Source: Sphaerulina vaccinii (lineage: Eukaryota > Ascomycota > Dothideomycetes > Mycosphaerellales > Mycosphaerellaceae). Taken from it: a stretch of DNA of 64,000 bases. The stretch covers positions 2,666,001 to 2,730,000 of the forward strand of contig JAKUDP010000003.1 in assembly GCA_022570795.1 (NCBI GenBank). The letters are read 5' to 3'. Numbering within the stretch: position 1 is the stretch's first letter; every line of letters begins with the position of its first letter. Shown here in pieces: positions 32,037-43,244 of this stretch. The notes under the pieces are model-generated. The model was given only the letters and a program-made list of their open reading frames with translations. It was not told where the DNA came from and did not search any database. A program made the translations under genes and the position numbers.

Positions 32037-33752
32037 CTAAGAGTCGAAAATGGCTCCGAAAGCCGGGACCTTCCTCTTCTCGAGGTCTAGGACCACCTCC
32101 TTCGTCACCGTCGGGTTACTGATGATCACTACGGCCTCTGCATCGAACTTCTTATACTCAGCATATGTCAATTCTGTCAGAGACGGCATATCCGCGTCCT
32201 TCATTCCTGCTTTCTTAGTGTCGATGATTTGGGCATTTGGATCGGCTCGTAGAACATTCGCAAGGTTCTCTGGCCCATAGCTTTCGAAAGGTAGTCGAGC
32301 TGACCAGACGATTCGCATGTTTCCGATGAACTGCGGGTATCCATTGAAGTAGGACATGAGAGGACCAATCCCTGAGCCTGTGGCCACTAGGACGACGCGC
32401 TTGAAGAGCAAGGCGCATTTGGCGACTCCAAGAGTTGGAATGCCGCGAGTCCAGAGATATGCTGGCGGGTTGTCGATGAGACGTTTTGTCCAGTCCCCAG
32501 CATTTGCGATGATGATCGAGTAGCCAGGCATGTTGTTTGGGTTTGGAATTGTGGCAAACTTGTGGTTCTCGACGAGTGGAGCTTCCGACAAACCGATTCC
32601 GACGACGGGTTCCAGAGGCTTCTTGCTCTCGAACTTCAGCTGAATGGCGTGTGTGGACAGCTTCGTGGCGGTGAAGTACACCTTTCGGAGTCGTAGCCAT
32701 GGCAGGATGAGCAAGATGGTTATGAGGCAGAGAATCCAGAATGCCGGTGTCTGCGCTAGGATGGAACCCATGCTCTTGTTCGGCAGCCAAGAGTCGGATG
32801 CAACGATGCAACAGAGCTGCGCCCAAATGAGGGCAACGCAGCTCCAGCCACCATATCTATGCGTGAGCTCCCATAGATCATGATACTTGGAGCGGATGGG
32901 AGGAATCGACAACATGCAGAGGATGACGAGCACGCAAAGGATGACGATGCTCAGTCCTACCACGCTCCATTGGTATTTGTCATCGACGGGCTTGTAGTCT
33001 CCTTTCAATAATAGCACGACAAAGAAGACGTACCAAAGCACGGCGCTGATACCGCTCGAGGGATGCAGTCCTCCGTAGCAGTAGATCTTGGCAGCGAGGC
33101 GGCGAATGCGGAGTGACCAGGAATGTGGCACCTTCAAGACACTGTAGAAGAGCATATTGATGCACATCTCCTGACGCATTAAAAGAGCCACAAGGATATT
33201 AACCGATACTGCGGTGACGGTACTCTTGTAGGTGATAGCAGTATTGTCGTTGGCCTTGCGAACAGCACAGATGATGATCGCGATGAGGTTGAGGAGGAGG
33301 TCGATGACGAACAATCTCTGATATGTGCCGAGGTGGTAGTAGCGTGTTGAGTTGTAGGCGTCGCCATGTTTTGGTTGTGGCAATGGGTGATCTGCTGCCA
33401 GTTGCTGCAGACTCTTCTTGTCGGCGCTCTTTTGATCGGCGCAGCCTAGGCTCAGGACTTGCTTGGCCCTCTCGGCTTCGCTGTCGATACTGTCGAAAGA
33501 GGTTTGTGGGGTTGGTGAGCTGGCCACTGTTGGTGGCAGATAAGCCTTTGCAGGTTGTTGAGGGCCATTCTCGAGTTGCACTGGAGTCATCTCATATTGC
33601 TCCGGATTCAGCGGAGAAGTGTCTAGTGGAGTGGGCGTTGACGATCTGTCCAGCAGATCGCTTGCACAAGTGTTGTCCATCGTGTCTTTGGACGATGGAG
33701 AGTTGTTTGTTGAGTATATGCTGGAAGTGGTGCAATGCTGGGCCGTTGACAA
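32037..33752 (-). CDS. TmpA-like integral membrane oxidoreductase
   Basis: This is an intronless 571-residue protein. About 120 residues of Ser/Pro-rich cytosolic tail precede six or more membrane helices (130-370; for example LFVIDLLLNLIAIIICAVR and SSGISAVLWYVFFVVLLLK). A soluble C-terminal part carries the nucleotide-binding motif VLVATGSGIGPLMSYF. The layout recalls ferric-reductase-like proteins, but the family resembles Aspergillus TmpA, a membrane flavoprotein-like regulator of conidiation, and the equivalent region of some NRPS-like proteins. Substrate and electron acceptor are unknown. The heme-ligand pattern of true ferric reductases was not clear to me. Confidence 0.75.
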   Translation of the reverse strand: MSTAQHCTTSSIYSTNNSPSSKDTMDNTCASDLLDRSSTPTPLDTSPLNPEQYEMTPVQLENGPQQPAKAYLPPTVASSPTPQTSFDSIDSEAERAKQVLSLGCADQKSADKKSLQQLAADHPLPQPKHGDAYNSTRYYHLGTYQRLFVIDLLLNLIAIIICAVRKANDNTAITYKSTVTAVSVNILVALLMRQEMCINMLFYSVLKVPHSWSLRIRRLAAKIYCYGGLHPSSGISAVLWYVFFVVLLLKGDYKPVDDKYQWSVVGLSIVILCVLVILCMLSIPPIRSKYHDLWELTHRYGGWSCVALIWAQLCCIVASDSWLPNKSMGSILAQTPAFWILCLITILLILPWLRLRKVYFTATKLSTHAIQLKFESKKPLEPVVGIGLSEAPLVENHKFATIPNPNNMPGYSIIIANAGDWTKRLIDNPPAYLWTRGIPTLGVAKCALLFKRVVLVATGSGIGPLMSYFNGYPQFIGNMRIVWSARLPFESYGPENLANVLRADPNAQIIDTKKAGMKDADMPSLTELTYAEYKKFDAEAVVIISNPTVTKEVVLDLEKRKVPAFGAIFDS

Positions 33753-36686
33753 TCGGTACTGGGAATGTGTGTCGATGGTATGTTTCAGACTGACAATTCC
33801 GGCCTCGCGCCTTTGTCAAGCTTATATGATTTCTCCAGCTCAGGATCAAAGAAAGCCAGGACTCTAACAATGTCGCTGTCCCTTTGTGACTGAGATGGCT
33901 GATAAAGAGACGGAATTGAGGAGTCTCGTCGCTTTGTAATGCTGCTCTTTGGCGCGCTGACAGGTCTCGACTCCGTGCCTGACTGCGATGTCGTCGCCGC
34001 TGGCTTTGTCCGAGATCTAATTAGGCGCCGGCAAAGATGCGTCTGGCTGCGATGCGGCCAGTCGAGTGACTTTCGAAAGTCAGGTTCCTCAGGAATCGCG
34101 CAAACATGAGGTGCAGCACGCAGTCGGCGAGTCGAGTCCTGGTGGAGGAGCGATGTTGAAGCTTCGCACTGATGAGGACGTCGGCCTCTTCGCCACGATG
34201 ACAATGTTCAAGATGTCTTTGTCTAGGTGTGCAGGTTGGAATTTCGGTGAAGAAAGAAAGTGGTGCGAAATCTGAAAGAGTCGTTGCAAATGCGCAAACG
34301 CGGAGCAAATGATGCATGTGCGAAAAGCTTAAGCTCCACGACTCCACAACAAGTCCCAATAATAGCAAGTGAACTGCCAGGCATGAAGATGTTATCGAAG
34401 CACATCTGAGATCTGTCAGCATTCTACTGCTCCGAGCCTCCTGCTGGAAGCCATCATCGAGCTATGGCGGTATGGGGAGCTGTCACATGTAGCGCCAGGA
34501 GCGCCAAATCTCAGGAGCTTGCTCATCACAGACCTTAGCGCAGGTCGAATCGCACGCACAAGCAAAATTTATACGCATCATGAGGAGACAATAAACAGCT
34601 TTGGGCCGAGCAGGCCAAGCAAATAGCGGGTCACTCTATACTTGGTAGAGATGATCTTTCTATACTCCTGGCGGCACGACAACCCGTCGCGGATAGCGAC
34701 TATAATCCGACGTCAGGCTTTCCTTTGCGTATAGAGCCAAGCAGGCATCCTCTCCGTAGCCACAGTGGCGGAGACAGCGCCCATGGTCCGGAATCCGCTG
34801 GCAAAAGTGCCAATATAACGCCATAGCGCACGCGCAGCAACACCAAAGCAGCGGTAGTCGGGCGCCAATGGAGCATGTGCCATACAGTGTGTGGCTGAAT
34901 ACTGTTACACAGCATAAGCGATCAAGCTTAAGTTAACGTTTCTGGATCCAGATCGGGCAGGAGGCTTGTTCTGCCCAGACTGCAACCGGTCGCAATGCTC
35001 GCAATGGACGATGGGCTTTTCCTGGTGTATGCCCTCGTAGCTTGTTGCCGCAAAGGATTTAGGCTCGTTGAAATAAGCTCTGTCGGCAGAGTGCGCGCTA
35101 TACCTTTGCTGAAGTGATCGTCTTGGTCAGCCCTAAAGACCATATGTTTATGGCCAAGCAAGGGATTTCTATTCGCAAGTTGTCTCTAGCGTATGGAAGC
35201 CCTGCGTTCTGGGTTCGTGGTGCTCGAGCGGCGTGCGGCTCGTGATAGAAAGTGCTTCTTCTCTCAAGGCGGATTTGAATCAGTGGTAAGGCTTCAAGCT
35301 CGCGCTGGCTCAGTCATACACCCACCGCTGAGACGGTCGCGACTGCCGTGATGACGATCGATTGATGCCAGACTCTTCATTCTCGCATATGCTCGGCCAG
35401 GTGATCGAGTGGTCCTCGCCGTTGTCAGTCCAGTGTGTCAACCGCGGGAGCAGCTGTCTGGAAAACGCGCGTCTTGGTTCGTCATGGTAGGCAATCCTGT
35501 GATCGCTGTCAGTAAAGCATATACCGCTTCGATAAGTCTGCGCTATTGGCGCCACTGCATTGGAGGCTGCACACTGTGTGGAAGTCGGCGCTGGGGTGCA
35601 GATCGTCGCTGATCTAAGTCAGTGGTTCACGGTACTGACCGTACCAGACATGTGCGGCACATCGCATTCTACTCCACCATATGAACAACGCCAACGAACT
35701 GAGGCGTATATAACGCAGCTATGCCATTCAAAGGTGCCGCACCCTTCTGCTCGACAGTCATTTCAGCTTTTCATGCACCGGCCTGGTTCAATGAGCTATA
35801 CAAAGCCCAAGGATTCCCTGCTCCATAATCGCATCGAACACGCGCAAAGATCAAGTTCGCCTTCAAGCATACTATACACGATCACTTCGACGCTGTGGCG
35901 AGTATAGAGGGGGTTCATCATACAGCTCTTTGTGCTATCAACCCTCTAAACAGCGGCACGTGCTGGCCGCTCGATCTTCACACCATACTAGGACATTCAT
36001 CTCGAACATTGGGAGCACTAGCTGACACGATCTCTTGCTCTTTGATTACTGCCACGCTACCACACGCACTCGATCGATCATTGTACTGCTCTTTGTGCTG
36101 GCAGCGCCTTCAATTACGGCACACGTGCTCATCTCGTGGCTCTTTGTCTGCCACGTTGCTGGAGGACTACCATTACCAAGCGTCTCGAACAATCGCTTTG
36201 TACGACCTATGCCTGATCTTTGAGGAACAAGGACTACACACAAAGACCTATTGTTACAGGACTCGACACGATACGGCATGGCGACATTACAAAAGCGCGT
36301 ATGGGAGCCGCCCTTGAACGTGGTTCCTCGGAACCATTACTCGCAGAGCCAAGCAGCTAGACTTTCCCAAACGCTCTCTCTCCTACTTGACCAGCTCAAA
36401 CGCTTTTCCAGTATCGAACGAGAACGCAAGAAGCAGGCTCCAGACTTACTTGGCTCTCTACCACCACCTTCAAGCACGTTGATCGTGCCATCTGCGTATC
36501 GTTCACCAAGGTGGGTCTACACACCCGAAGTTTCACTTCTGTGCAAGTGAAGTGAAGTGACAAGGGTCGAATAATTCCACTAGCTCCGAAGATCCGACAC
36601 GCTCACAGCCATTGAACAACCCACTCACAGCTTGCAGACAACTCTCCCACCACAACATACCTACACCTACAGGTATTGCACATACA
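33753..36686. other. Long intergenic stretch, no supported gene
   Basis: About 2.9 kb carries many short overlapping frames. The longest reasonable one is minus 33785-34204 (139 codons, ending FDPELEKSYKLDKGARPELSV), which I would not call a gene without expression data. No transposon, RNA gene or tandem array was recognised. Composition is ordinary, so this is not a RIP-mutated element. Confidence 0.45.
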
Positions 36687-38315
36687 ATGCCTTCTCCAGC
36701 ATCCAGCCTCGTCGCTGATAACGCGAACATTGTTCAATGGGCATTTTCTGGCAGATACGACCCGAGCTTGCCAATTCTTGTCGACGCCGAGGACTCGACA
36801 CGCTACATCACGAAGGAAAGAGCTATACAGCTCACCGCAAACTTGACAGGCGCATTCGAGGAGAACACGACCGTCTGTCTGAACATTCCTAACGACATCC
36901 TCTACCCCATCGTGTGCTATGCAATCTGGGCCTCGAAGTGCCGATGGACTGGTGTCAACCCTGGCTACAAGAGCATCGACCTCGCCCACCACTTTCGGAC
37001 ATCAGAGACGAAGTATGTGATCACCTGCGAAGAGCAACTCGAGAAGATCCACGAGGCAGTCCGAGACAGTGGTCGCACGATCGAAATCATCCTTTACAGC
37101 GACCTGCTGAAACCACAGCCCGCCGGACACCAGACAGCATGTGGAGTTCACCGAGGTCACCGTCACCGCAGCACAAGCAGCGTGTACCGATATCTTCATG
37201 AGCTGCAGAAGACAAAGACTCCCGAGAGCCTCTTCGAAGCACTACGAAAGGTTGACAACAACTCGATTGCAGCGCTTGCCAGCACTTCAGGAACCACCGG
37301 GCTGCCGAAAATGGCCGCTCGCACACACAAATCTCACGTGCTCGAAGCCGCTGCCACAGAAGACGATCACGATGCGAAACCATATCACGTTCGTCGCCTC
37401 TTCTGCACGCCGATCTTTCACTCCTTCAGCACGGGCGAGATGGTGATCAACAGCATGCGACTCGGGCAGCCAACCTATTTCATCAAGCGGTTCGACGATG
37501 TTCTCTTCCCAAAGGCAGTACAGGACTTCAACATCACAGAAACCTTTGCCCCGCCGCCACTTCTGCTCCGCCTCGTTGACAACCCGAGTGCTCATGCACA
37601 GATCCAGACCATTCGTAACATCTATTGCGGAGGCGCGCCTCTCGTACCCGAGCTCAGAGCTCGCATCAATGCGATCTACAAGGACAACATGGAAGGACCA
37701 CCACGAATCGCACAGGTGTGGGGCATGACCGAAGGAGGCTGGTTCACGACCTTCCTTTACGGAGAGAACGACACCACAAACTCTGTTGGGCGTCCAATTG
37801 CTGGCTATGAGATGCGCGTGGTCCCACACGAAGACTTCAAAAGCTTCGAAGGCTACGAGACAGGAGAGCTGCAGGTTCGCAGTAAGCTGCTCATGGTCGG
37901 ATATCTCGGAAACGCAAAAGCCACGAAGGACTCCTTCACAGAAGATGGATGGCTGAAGACCGGCGATGTGGGATACATCACAGACGGCAAGGTCTATCTG
38001 ATCGACCGCTGCAAGGACCTCATCAAGGTCAACGGCTTCCAGGTGTCACCCACGGAACTCGAGAGCGCTCTGCTGTCTTCTAGTGACATCTTGGATGCGG
38101 GCGTGGTCGGTGCTGGATCCGACACGAGCGAGCACCCGGTCGCTTTTGTCGTCCGCACGAACGAGGAAGTCACAGCAGACATGATCAAGAAGCGACTGCG
38201 CACTCAACTGGCAAGCTACAAGGTGTCTACGATGGAGGTTCGCTTCGTCCAAACATTGCCGAAGTCCATCACAGGCAAGATCATGAAGGTGGAGCTGAGA
38301 AAGCTCTGCAACTAG
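36687..38315 (+). CDS. Adenylate-forming enzyme, 4-coumarate-CoA ligase / acyl-CoA synthetase type
   Basis: This is an intronless frame of 542 residues from MPSPASS; an in-frame ATG at 36612 would add 25 residues. ANL-superfamily motifs are in order: P-loop ASTSGTTGLPKMAART, the aromatic-substrate/ATP region FHSFSTGEM, QVWGMTEGG, WLKTGDVGYI, the hinge DRCKDLIKVNGFQVSPTE, and the C-terminal catalytic Lys in LPKSITGKIMK. It activates a carboxylic acid as AMP ester and transfers it to CoA. No peroxisomal PTS1 is present (ends RKLCN). The substrate is not predictable. TmpA-like domains sometimes occur with adenylation domains in NRPS-like proteins, but here the two genes are 2.9 kb apart. Confidence 0.9.
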   Translation: MPSPASSLVADNANIVQWAFSGRYDPSLPILVDAEDSTRYITKERAIQLTANLTGAFEENTTVCLNIPNDILYPIVCYAIWASKCRWTGVNPGYKSIDLAHHFRTSETKYVITCEEQLEKIHEAVRDSGRTIEIILYSDLLKPQPAGHQTACGVHRGHRHRSTSSVYRYLHELQKTKTPESLFEALRKVDNNSIAALASTSGTTGLPKMAARTHKSHVLEAAATEDDHDAKPYHVRRLFCTPIFHSFSTGEMVINSMRLGQPTYFIKRFDDVLFPKAVQDFNITETFAPPPLLLRLVDNPSAHAQIQTIRNIYCGGAPLVPELRARINAIYKDNMEGPPRIAQVWGMTEGGWFTTFLYGENDTTNSVGRPIAGYEMRVVPHEDFKSFEGYETGELQVRSKLLMVGYLGNAKATKDSFTEDGWLKTGDVGYITDGKVYLIDRCKDLIKVNGFQVSPTELESALLSSSDILDAGVVGAGSDTSEHPVAFVVRTNEEVTADMIKKRLRTQLASYKVSTMEVRFVQTLPKSITGKIMKVELRKLCN

Positions 38316-38677
38316 TGCAGATAGCGAGGCATCAAGATCGTGGACGAGACAGTTCGCGGAGCGCTTTGGAACACGGAAGCGCGATACAAGTACATATGTA
38401 GTGAAACGAATTAATGACCTACATATCTCCACTCTCCCACAGTACCGTGACTAACTATTCTAATTGCCGCTGCACACGTATTCTGCACTCCGAAACCGCA
38501 AACAAGACTATGCGCAATAGCGCGGCAACTGTGACATCGTGTGGAAAATGATTTGAGAAGAAGCTCGGAAACAGAGATGCTTTCCGATCCTGTAGAATGA
38601 AAGCTCTACATAGGATTCCTCGATTCACAGACGGCACCTTCATTCCATGCCTGCATCCAAAACACCCTACAATGCGT
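38316..38677. other. Convergent 3' intergenic region, no gene seen
   Basis: This is the gap between the stop codons of the ligase and LSG1. It contains no recognisable element. Confidence 0.45.
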
Positions 38678-40753
38678 CTATCCAGCATGACCCTCATCAT
38701 AAGCAACCTCACCCTTCACTCTCTTCGTCTTCAAAGCCTTCTTATTCGCTTTCCCATGCTTCTTGCTCATTCTCATATCCGCGGGATCAATGTTGTTCTC
38801 CAACGCTGTCATCTGCTTCAATTTTCTGCCACTCATTTCTTTGCCTTGCTCTGAGTACTTGTAGTGGAAAGGTCTGACTACTTTTCCGCCACCTTGTCCA
38901 GCTTTGAAGAATTCCTTGTCCAGTCCTTGACCTTTCTTGCCCATTGTTTGTTGTGGTAGAGCAAGGTCGGCTTCGGAGTCCATGAGTGAGACGTCTTCTG
39001 TGCCGGCGATCGATGTGATGTCGTGTGCTGCGAGGCGGGCGCGGCGCTTCTCGGGCAGGTGTGCGAGATCGTAGAGTTCGCGGTTGAAGGCCTTGGGGTC
39101 GACGGCTGGTTCTGGAGGTGGATGACAGAACAGTAGTTTACCCTTCACGTAATCTTTGAGCACCGTTCTCGCAGCTCTTGCCTCGTCAGGTTGTCCCAGA
39201 CCTTGCGTCCAGAAACCTCTTGCACGAGCGAATGATCTTAGCACTTCTTCGCCAGTGGGTACACCTGTACCACCTTCTTCGAGTGGTCGCGTAATGATCT
39301 TCATCCCGTAGAGAGCTTCAAGGTAGTGTTGTGGGATGCGCTGCGCAACCAGAGCGCCAGGACCAGTGTATTCTCGTAGCTGATCGATGGGCAGAACACC
39401 TGCGAGGACGAGTTCGGCTTTCGTGGTTGCGAAGTTAGGGAACACAAGACCAGGACAATCGCAGAGAATGACCTTCTCGGAGAGATGGAGTGTTTGGAAA
39501 TGCTTCGTCTTTCCTGGTGTAGCGGAGACGGAAACTTTCTTCGCGCCGAGAAGTGCGTTGATCGTGGAGGACTTTCCGACGTTGGGATATCCTACCAAGC
39601 CAATGGCGGTCTTTCGCGCTTGTGAGTCCTTGCCTGTAGGTGACGCAGGCGAGTGTTGCAAGAAGAGTGCTTCAAGGTCGTCCGTTGTCAAGATGCGAGT
39701 CTGCTCTTCAATTGACAGCTGCTCCTGCGGTGGTTCCGGGATCGGGTATGGCTCATCAACGCTCTCCTCGTCTGACCACTCCTCATCCTCGTCTTGTTCA
39801 TCCTGCACTTTGATCTTCTGTGCCTGCTTGCTGAGCTCATCGACCTCGATCTCCTCCTCGACATCGTCCTCGTCCAGCTCGTCGGAGTCATCTTCTTCAT
39901 CCTCCTCAGACTGGGACTCAGATTGCTCCTCCCCATCTGACCCGTCTCTTGCCTCGTTCATCTCCTTTGCTAGCTCGGCGGAGAAGAAGCGAAAGGCAAT
40001 GCCTCTCTCGTGGAAGTACTTTGCCCAGGCCGTCCTTTGAGTGGGTGTCATCATGTCCGCCTTGTTGATCAGCAACAAGTTCCTCTTCTTCCCACCGTCC
40101 AGCTCCTTCACATAACGCTCCAGATCGGCACATCGGTACAGCAGAGGATTTCTAGCATCCACAATCTGCACGACCAAGTCTGATCGTTCCACCACACGCC
40201 ATAGTTGTCTCCAGACCTCCAAGTTGCGCTCGAAAGGTGTCATGAGCAAGTCGTCCACCTCTTGCACCTCAGCAAGCCCTCTTCTCCACTCCAGCAGACT
40301 CTCTCGCTCTCTCGTGTCCAGCTGCATTGGGGTAGTGTCCTTGTCCCACTTTGGTCTCCTCGGCACAGTCAGGCGTTCTCTCTTTGCGTTCTGCTTCCTG
40401 ACTACACCTCTTTCTTCCTGTGCACTCAACAAGTACGGGTTCTTCTGGTCGGTATGTATGATTTTGACATTGTTCATCTTTTCTGCCGTGAAATCTGTGC
40501 CGGCCAATTCTGCCGTGCTCAAGAACTCGTCCAACGCGCCCTGCTCGGTGACAGAGCGCATCTTGACCCATGAGGCCTCTCCCTTCGAGTTGGTGACATA
40601 CTCGACGCCGTTCTGATCTTTGCGCACAATGCTGCCATTGCTCTGCTGCTTGGCGCTGCCCTTGTGCATGTTTGTGTTCTTGTTCTTGCCGAAGCGGTCG
40701 TTCATGAGGCTGTTGCCCAGCCCAACGGCATTCTTGCTCTTTGCCAGCACCAT
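38678..40753 (-). CDS. LSG1: Large-subunit GTPase 1 (60S export factor recycling)
   Basis: This is an intronless frame of 691 residues from MVLAKSKNAVGLGNSLM; the upstream 44 in-frame residues are not family-like. It is a circularly permuted GTPase. The G4 motif (NKADMM) precedes G1 (GYPNVGKSSTINALLG) and G3 (DCPGLVFPN), as in the YlqF/Lsg1 class. A strongly acidic insertion (about 310-390) separates them. Lsg1 releases Nmd3 from cytoplasmic pre-60S particles. It shares a short divergent promoter with LTV1. Confidence 0.95.
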   Translation of the reverse strand: MVLAKSKNAVGLGNSLMNDRFGKNKNTNMHKGSAKQQSNGSIVRKDQNGVEYVTNSKGEASWVKMRSVTEQGALDEFLSTAELAGTDFTAEKMNNVKIIHTDQKNPYLLSAQEERGVVRKQNAKRERLTVPRRPKWDKDTTPMQLDTRERESLLEWRRGLAEVQEVDDLLMTPFERNLEVWRQLWRVVERSDLVVQIVDARNPLLYRCADLERYVKELDGGKKRNLLLINKADMMTPTQRTAWAKYFHERGIAFRFFSAELAKEMNEARDGSDGEEQSESQSEEDEEDDSDELDEDDVEEEIEVDELSKQAQKIKVQDEQDEDEEWSDEESVDEPYPIPEPPQEQLSIEEQTRILTTDDLEALFLQHSPASPTGKDSQARKTAIGLVGYPNVGKSSTINALLGAKKVSVSATPGKTKHFQTLHLSEKVILCDCPGLVFPNFATTKAELVLAGVLPIDQLREYTGPGALVAQRIPQHYLEALYGMKIITRPLEEGGTGVPTGEEVLRSFARARGFWTQGLGQPDEARAARTVLKDYVKGKLLFCHPPPEPAVDPKAFNRELYDLAHLPEKRRARLAAHDITSIAGTEDVSLMDSEADLALPQQTMGKKGQGLDKEFFKAGQGGGKVVRPFHYKYSEQGKEMSGRKLKQMTALENNIDPADMRMSKKHGKANKKALKTKRVKGEVAYDEGHAG

Positions 40754-40954
40754 ATAGGAAGAGGTGATGTTTGGTGTGTTGGTGGAGAGTAAGGAAGAAG
40801 AGGGCGGCGATATCTTCTTCTTCACATGCTTTGTCAGATCAGAGAACGTCACTGAAGATCGACAGGGTTTGAATTGGGCCCCCACTAAGAAAAGTTATTG
40901 GCATCTTTCTTCCAGTACGACAACAGCCACAGTACAGACACAGAGTACAGCAAC
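40754..40954. promoter_or_regulatory. Bidirectional promoter LSG1 / LTV1
   Basis: Only about 200 bases separate the start codons of two ribosome-assembly genes, one for each subunit. Co-expression through a shared promoter is likely but inferred. No specific ribosome-biogenesis element was identified with confidence. Confidence 0.6.
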
Positions 40955-42499
40955 ATGCCTCGCCAACGCCCCTTCGATAAGCGAACGGCGACGACGTTCA
41001 ATCTCGTCCATCGCGCCCAGCATGACCCGCTCATCCACGACGAAAATGCGCCGTCGATGGTGCTGGCAGAAAAAGCCCAACCACGACGACCAAACGAAGA
41101 AAACTACGCCTACTCTGCTGCTGGATCAACCTACTCTGGCGCTTCCTACAAATCCTACAGATCGACCAAGACGAAGCAGCGAGGTGACTTGGAAGGAGAA
41201 TTCGCTCAGAATGTGAGGAAGAATGAGGGAGAGGCGGCACAGCATGGCGTCTTCTACGACGATACTTCATACGATTACATGCAGCACATGCGAGATCTGG
41301 GAGGAATGGGAAGTCAGTGGGTTGCGGCGAAACAGGCAGATGATAAGAAGAAGGGGAAGCAGAAGCTGGAAGATATGCTGGCAGACAGTCTGCATCTGGA
41401 TGATGATAGAGCGAGCATGACGAGCAGCACAACGAGCAGTGTGGCGCGAAGTCTGTTTCCATCAGAGATGCTGGAGAGTGAGTATGTGAAGAAGACATCA
41501 TACCAAGATCAACAGGATGTGCCAGACGACATTGCAGGATTTCAGCCAGACATGGACCCTCGACTGCGAGAAGTGTTGGAGGCGCTGGAAGATGAGGAGT
41601 ATGTGGATGATGATGAGGACATCTTTGGACAGCTCACTCAGGACGGGTACGAACTGGAGAGAGACGAGTGGGAACAGGGCGACGATCAATTCTTTGACGA
41701 TGAAGACGACGAAGGCTGGCAAAGCGATGACACCATCAAGGCTCCTGCATCACCACGAGAAATGACACGCGAGCTTCAGCTACCCGACGGAGTCCAGTCG
41801 CACGAAGGCGAAGAGATCCTGCCACCGTCCGATCCGCTCGCCGAACCAACAGCAGATCCCGCAGCAGGCGCATGGGACTTCATGAAGGAGCACAAAGCGG
41901 CCAGCGCCTCGAAACCTCGAGCGCCGGAGCCATCCTTCCATGACGCCTCTCTGATATCTTCTCTTGCGACTGGTCGCCGAAAGAAGCGCAAGGGGGCTCA
42001 GACTTCGACAACAAGCTACTCCATGTCCTCGTCTGCACTTGTACGGAAAGATGCACTCCGCACTCTTGATTCGCAATTCGACAAAATGGAAGAGAAGTAT
42101 GCGCTGGATGAATTCCCGGAAGAGGAGGAGGATGCATACAATGCCGATACACAATCTATGGCATCTGGCATGACAGGTATGACAGGAATGTCTACTGCAT
42201 CTCGAGTCAGCAAAGCATACAGTACAGCATCCGGCATGAGCAACATGTCGAAGATGTCATCGTACTCTCGCGCGAACGATACTGAGGCTCCGAAGCTTGT
42301 ACGCAGCGACTTGGATGGCATGATGAATGAGTTCCTCAGTTCGCACAACAAAGCAGGAAAGTATGGACAGAGAGTGAGAAGAGGCGCTCCGAAGACTGGT
42401 ATGGAACAGCTGGATGAGATTCGTAATGGTCTTGGTCCTGCGAGGTTTGGGAGTAAGACGAAATCGAAGAATCAGCCGGTGCCTGTGAAGATCGGGTAG
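40955..42499 (+). CDS. LTV1: Ribosome biogenesis factor LTV1 (pre-40S)
   Basis: This is an intronless 514-residue protein starting MPRQRPFDKRTATTFNLVHR, the diagnostic LTV1 N-terminus. The middle contains acidic runs, and the C-terminal third has a Met/Ser/Gly-rich repeat-like stretch (MASGMTGMTGMSTASRVS) and a family end with RRGAPKTGMEQLDEIRNGLG. LTV1 helps place Rps3 and assists nuclear export and maturation of the 40S subunit. It is head to head with LSG1. Confidence 0.94.
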   Translation: MPRQRPFDKRTATTFNLVHRAQHDPLIHDENAPSMVLAEKAQPRRPNEENYAYSAAGSTYSGASYKSYRSTKTKQRGDLEGEFAQNVRKNEGEAAQHGVFYDDTSYDYMQHMRDLGGMGSQWVAAKQADDKKKGKQKLEDMLADSLHLDDDRASMTSSTTSSVARSLFPSEMLESEYVKKTSYQDQQDVPDDIAGFQPDMDPRLREVLEALEDEEYVDDDEDIFGQLTQDGYELERDEWEQGDDQFFDDEDDEGWQSDDTIKAPASPREMTRELQLPDGVQSHEGEEILPPSDPLAEPTADPAAGAWDFMKEHKAASASKPRAPEPSFHDASLISSLATGRRKKRKGAQTSTTSYSMSSSALVRKDALRTLDSQFDKMEEKYALDEFPEEEEDAYNADTQSMASGMTGMTGMSTASRVSKAYSTASGMSNMSKMSSYSRANDTEAPKLVRSDLDGMMNEFLSSHNKAGKYGQRVRRGAPKTGMEQLDEIRNGLGPARFGSKTKSKNQPVPVKIG

Positions 42500-43004
42500 A
42501 TTGTCGTCGCAAGTTTGTTGGCATTTCACTTCTGTTTAGATACCCAGGTAGCATACTAGCATAGTACCTCCATATTGCAAAGCAATTGCTGTTCCATCAA
42601 GTACCTGAGCTCAGTCTGTGTAAGAGATAGCGGATATTTGGCTCACTCACACTGCATAACTCCGGACGCCCCTCGTTCCTGCATTCCGTCAAATATCTGA
42701 GCGCAGTGCCTCGGTCTCCGTGCTAGATTGGAGACACTAATTCGGTCGCTGTGTCACTCCAGGGAGTCGTCAATGTGCATAACGGAGACTGTTTCCCATG
42801 CAGTGGTGTTGAGATGGGAGGTGTAGTGATTGCAGTACTCCTGGTCGCTGAGGACCTTGTAAATGGCAGAGCTGAGGCGATTGATGGAGCATTCGTTGTT
42901 TCCCTCGTTTAAAGGTCCGAGTCCAGCTTCTTCGAAGCCTCATTCAGATCTCTCTCGTATGGAGGTATGTAGCTTTGAGTTCGTGAGCCATTCACATCAC
43001 TGGT

Positions 43005-43060
43005 CCGTGGTGTAGCGGTAACGCCCCAGGTCGTCTGCTATGTAGATGCTGGCTAATAGA
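43005..43060 (+). repeat. A-box-bearing repeat, copy 1
   Basis: It begins CCGTGGTGTAGCGGTA, which fits a tRNA-type A box (TGGTGTAGCGG), and continues through GTCTGC and GGCTAAT words. No B box follows, so it is not a complete tRNA gene. It is about 75-80 percent similar by eye to 43245-43300. Confidence 0.6.
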
Positions 43061-43244
43061 GCTTGCGTATCGCACAAGACCAAAAGGCTCTTGCTGGAAG
43101 AGCATATTTCGTGGATCGCTCGCGGTGATTGTTTTGCTCTGCTTGTGCACTTCTGCGGTCTGAGCATCCACGTCTCTTTTTTAGCGAAAGCTTTCTATGT
43201 GGAAGGTCATATACTGTATAGAATCTGTCTCCTTCAACAGTCGC

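Noticed and set aside
33785..34204. 139-codon gene upstream of the TmpA-like gene
   Set aside because: Biased composition, no recognisable motif, and overlapping frames of similar length on both strands.
39387..40040. 217-codon Ser-rich frame opposite LSG1
   Set aside because: It is antisense to the acidic GAG/GAT-rich segment of LSG1, which gives long Ser-rich shadows.
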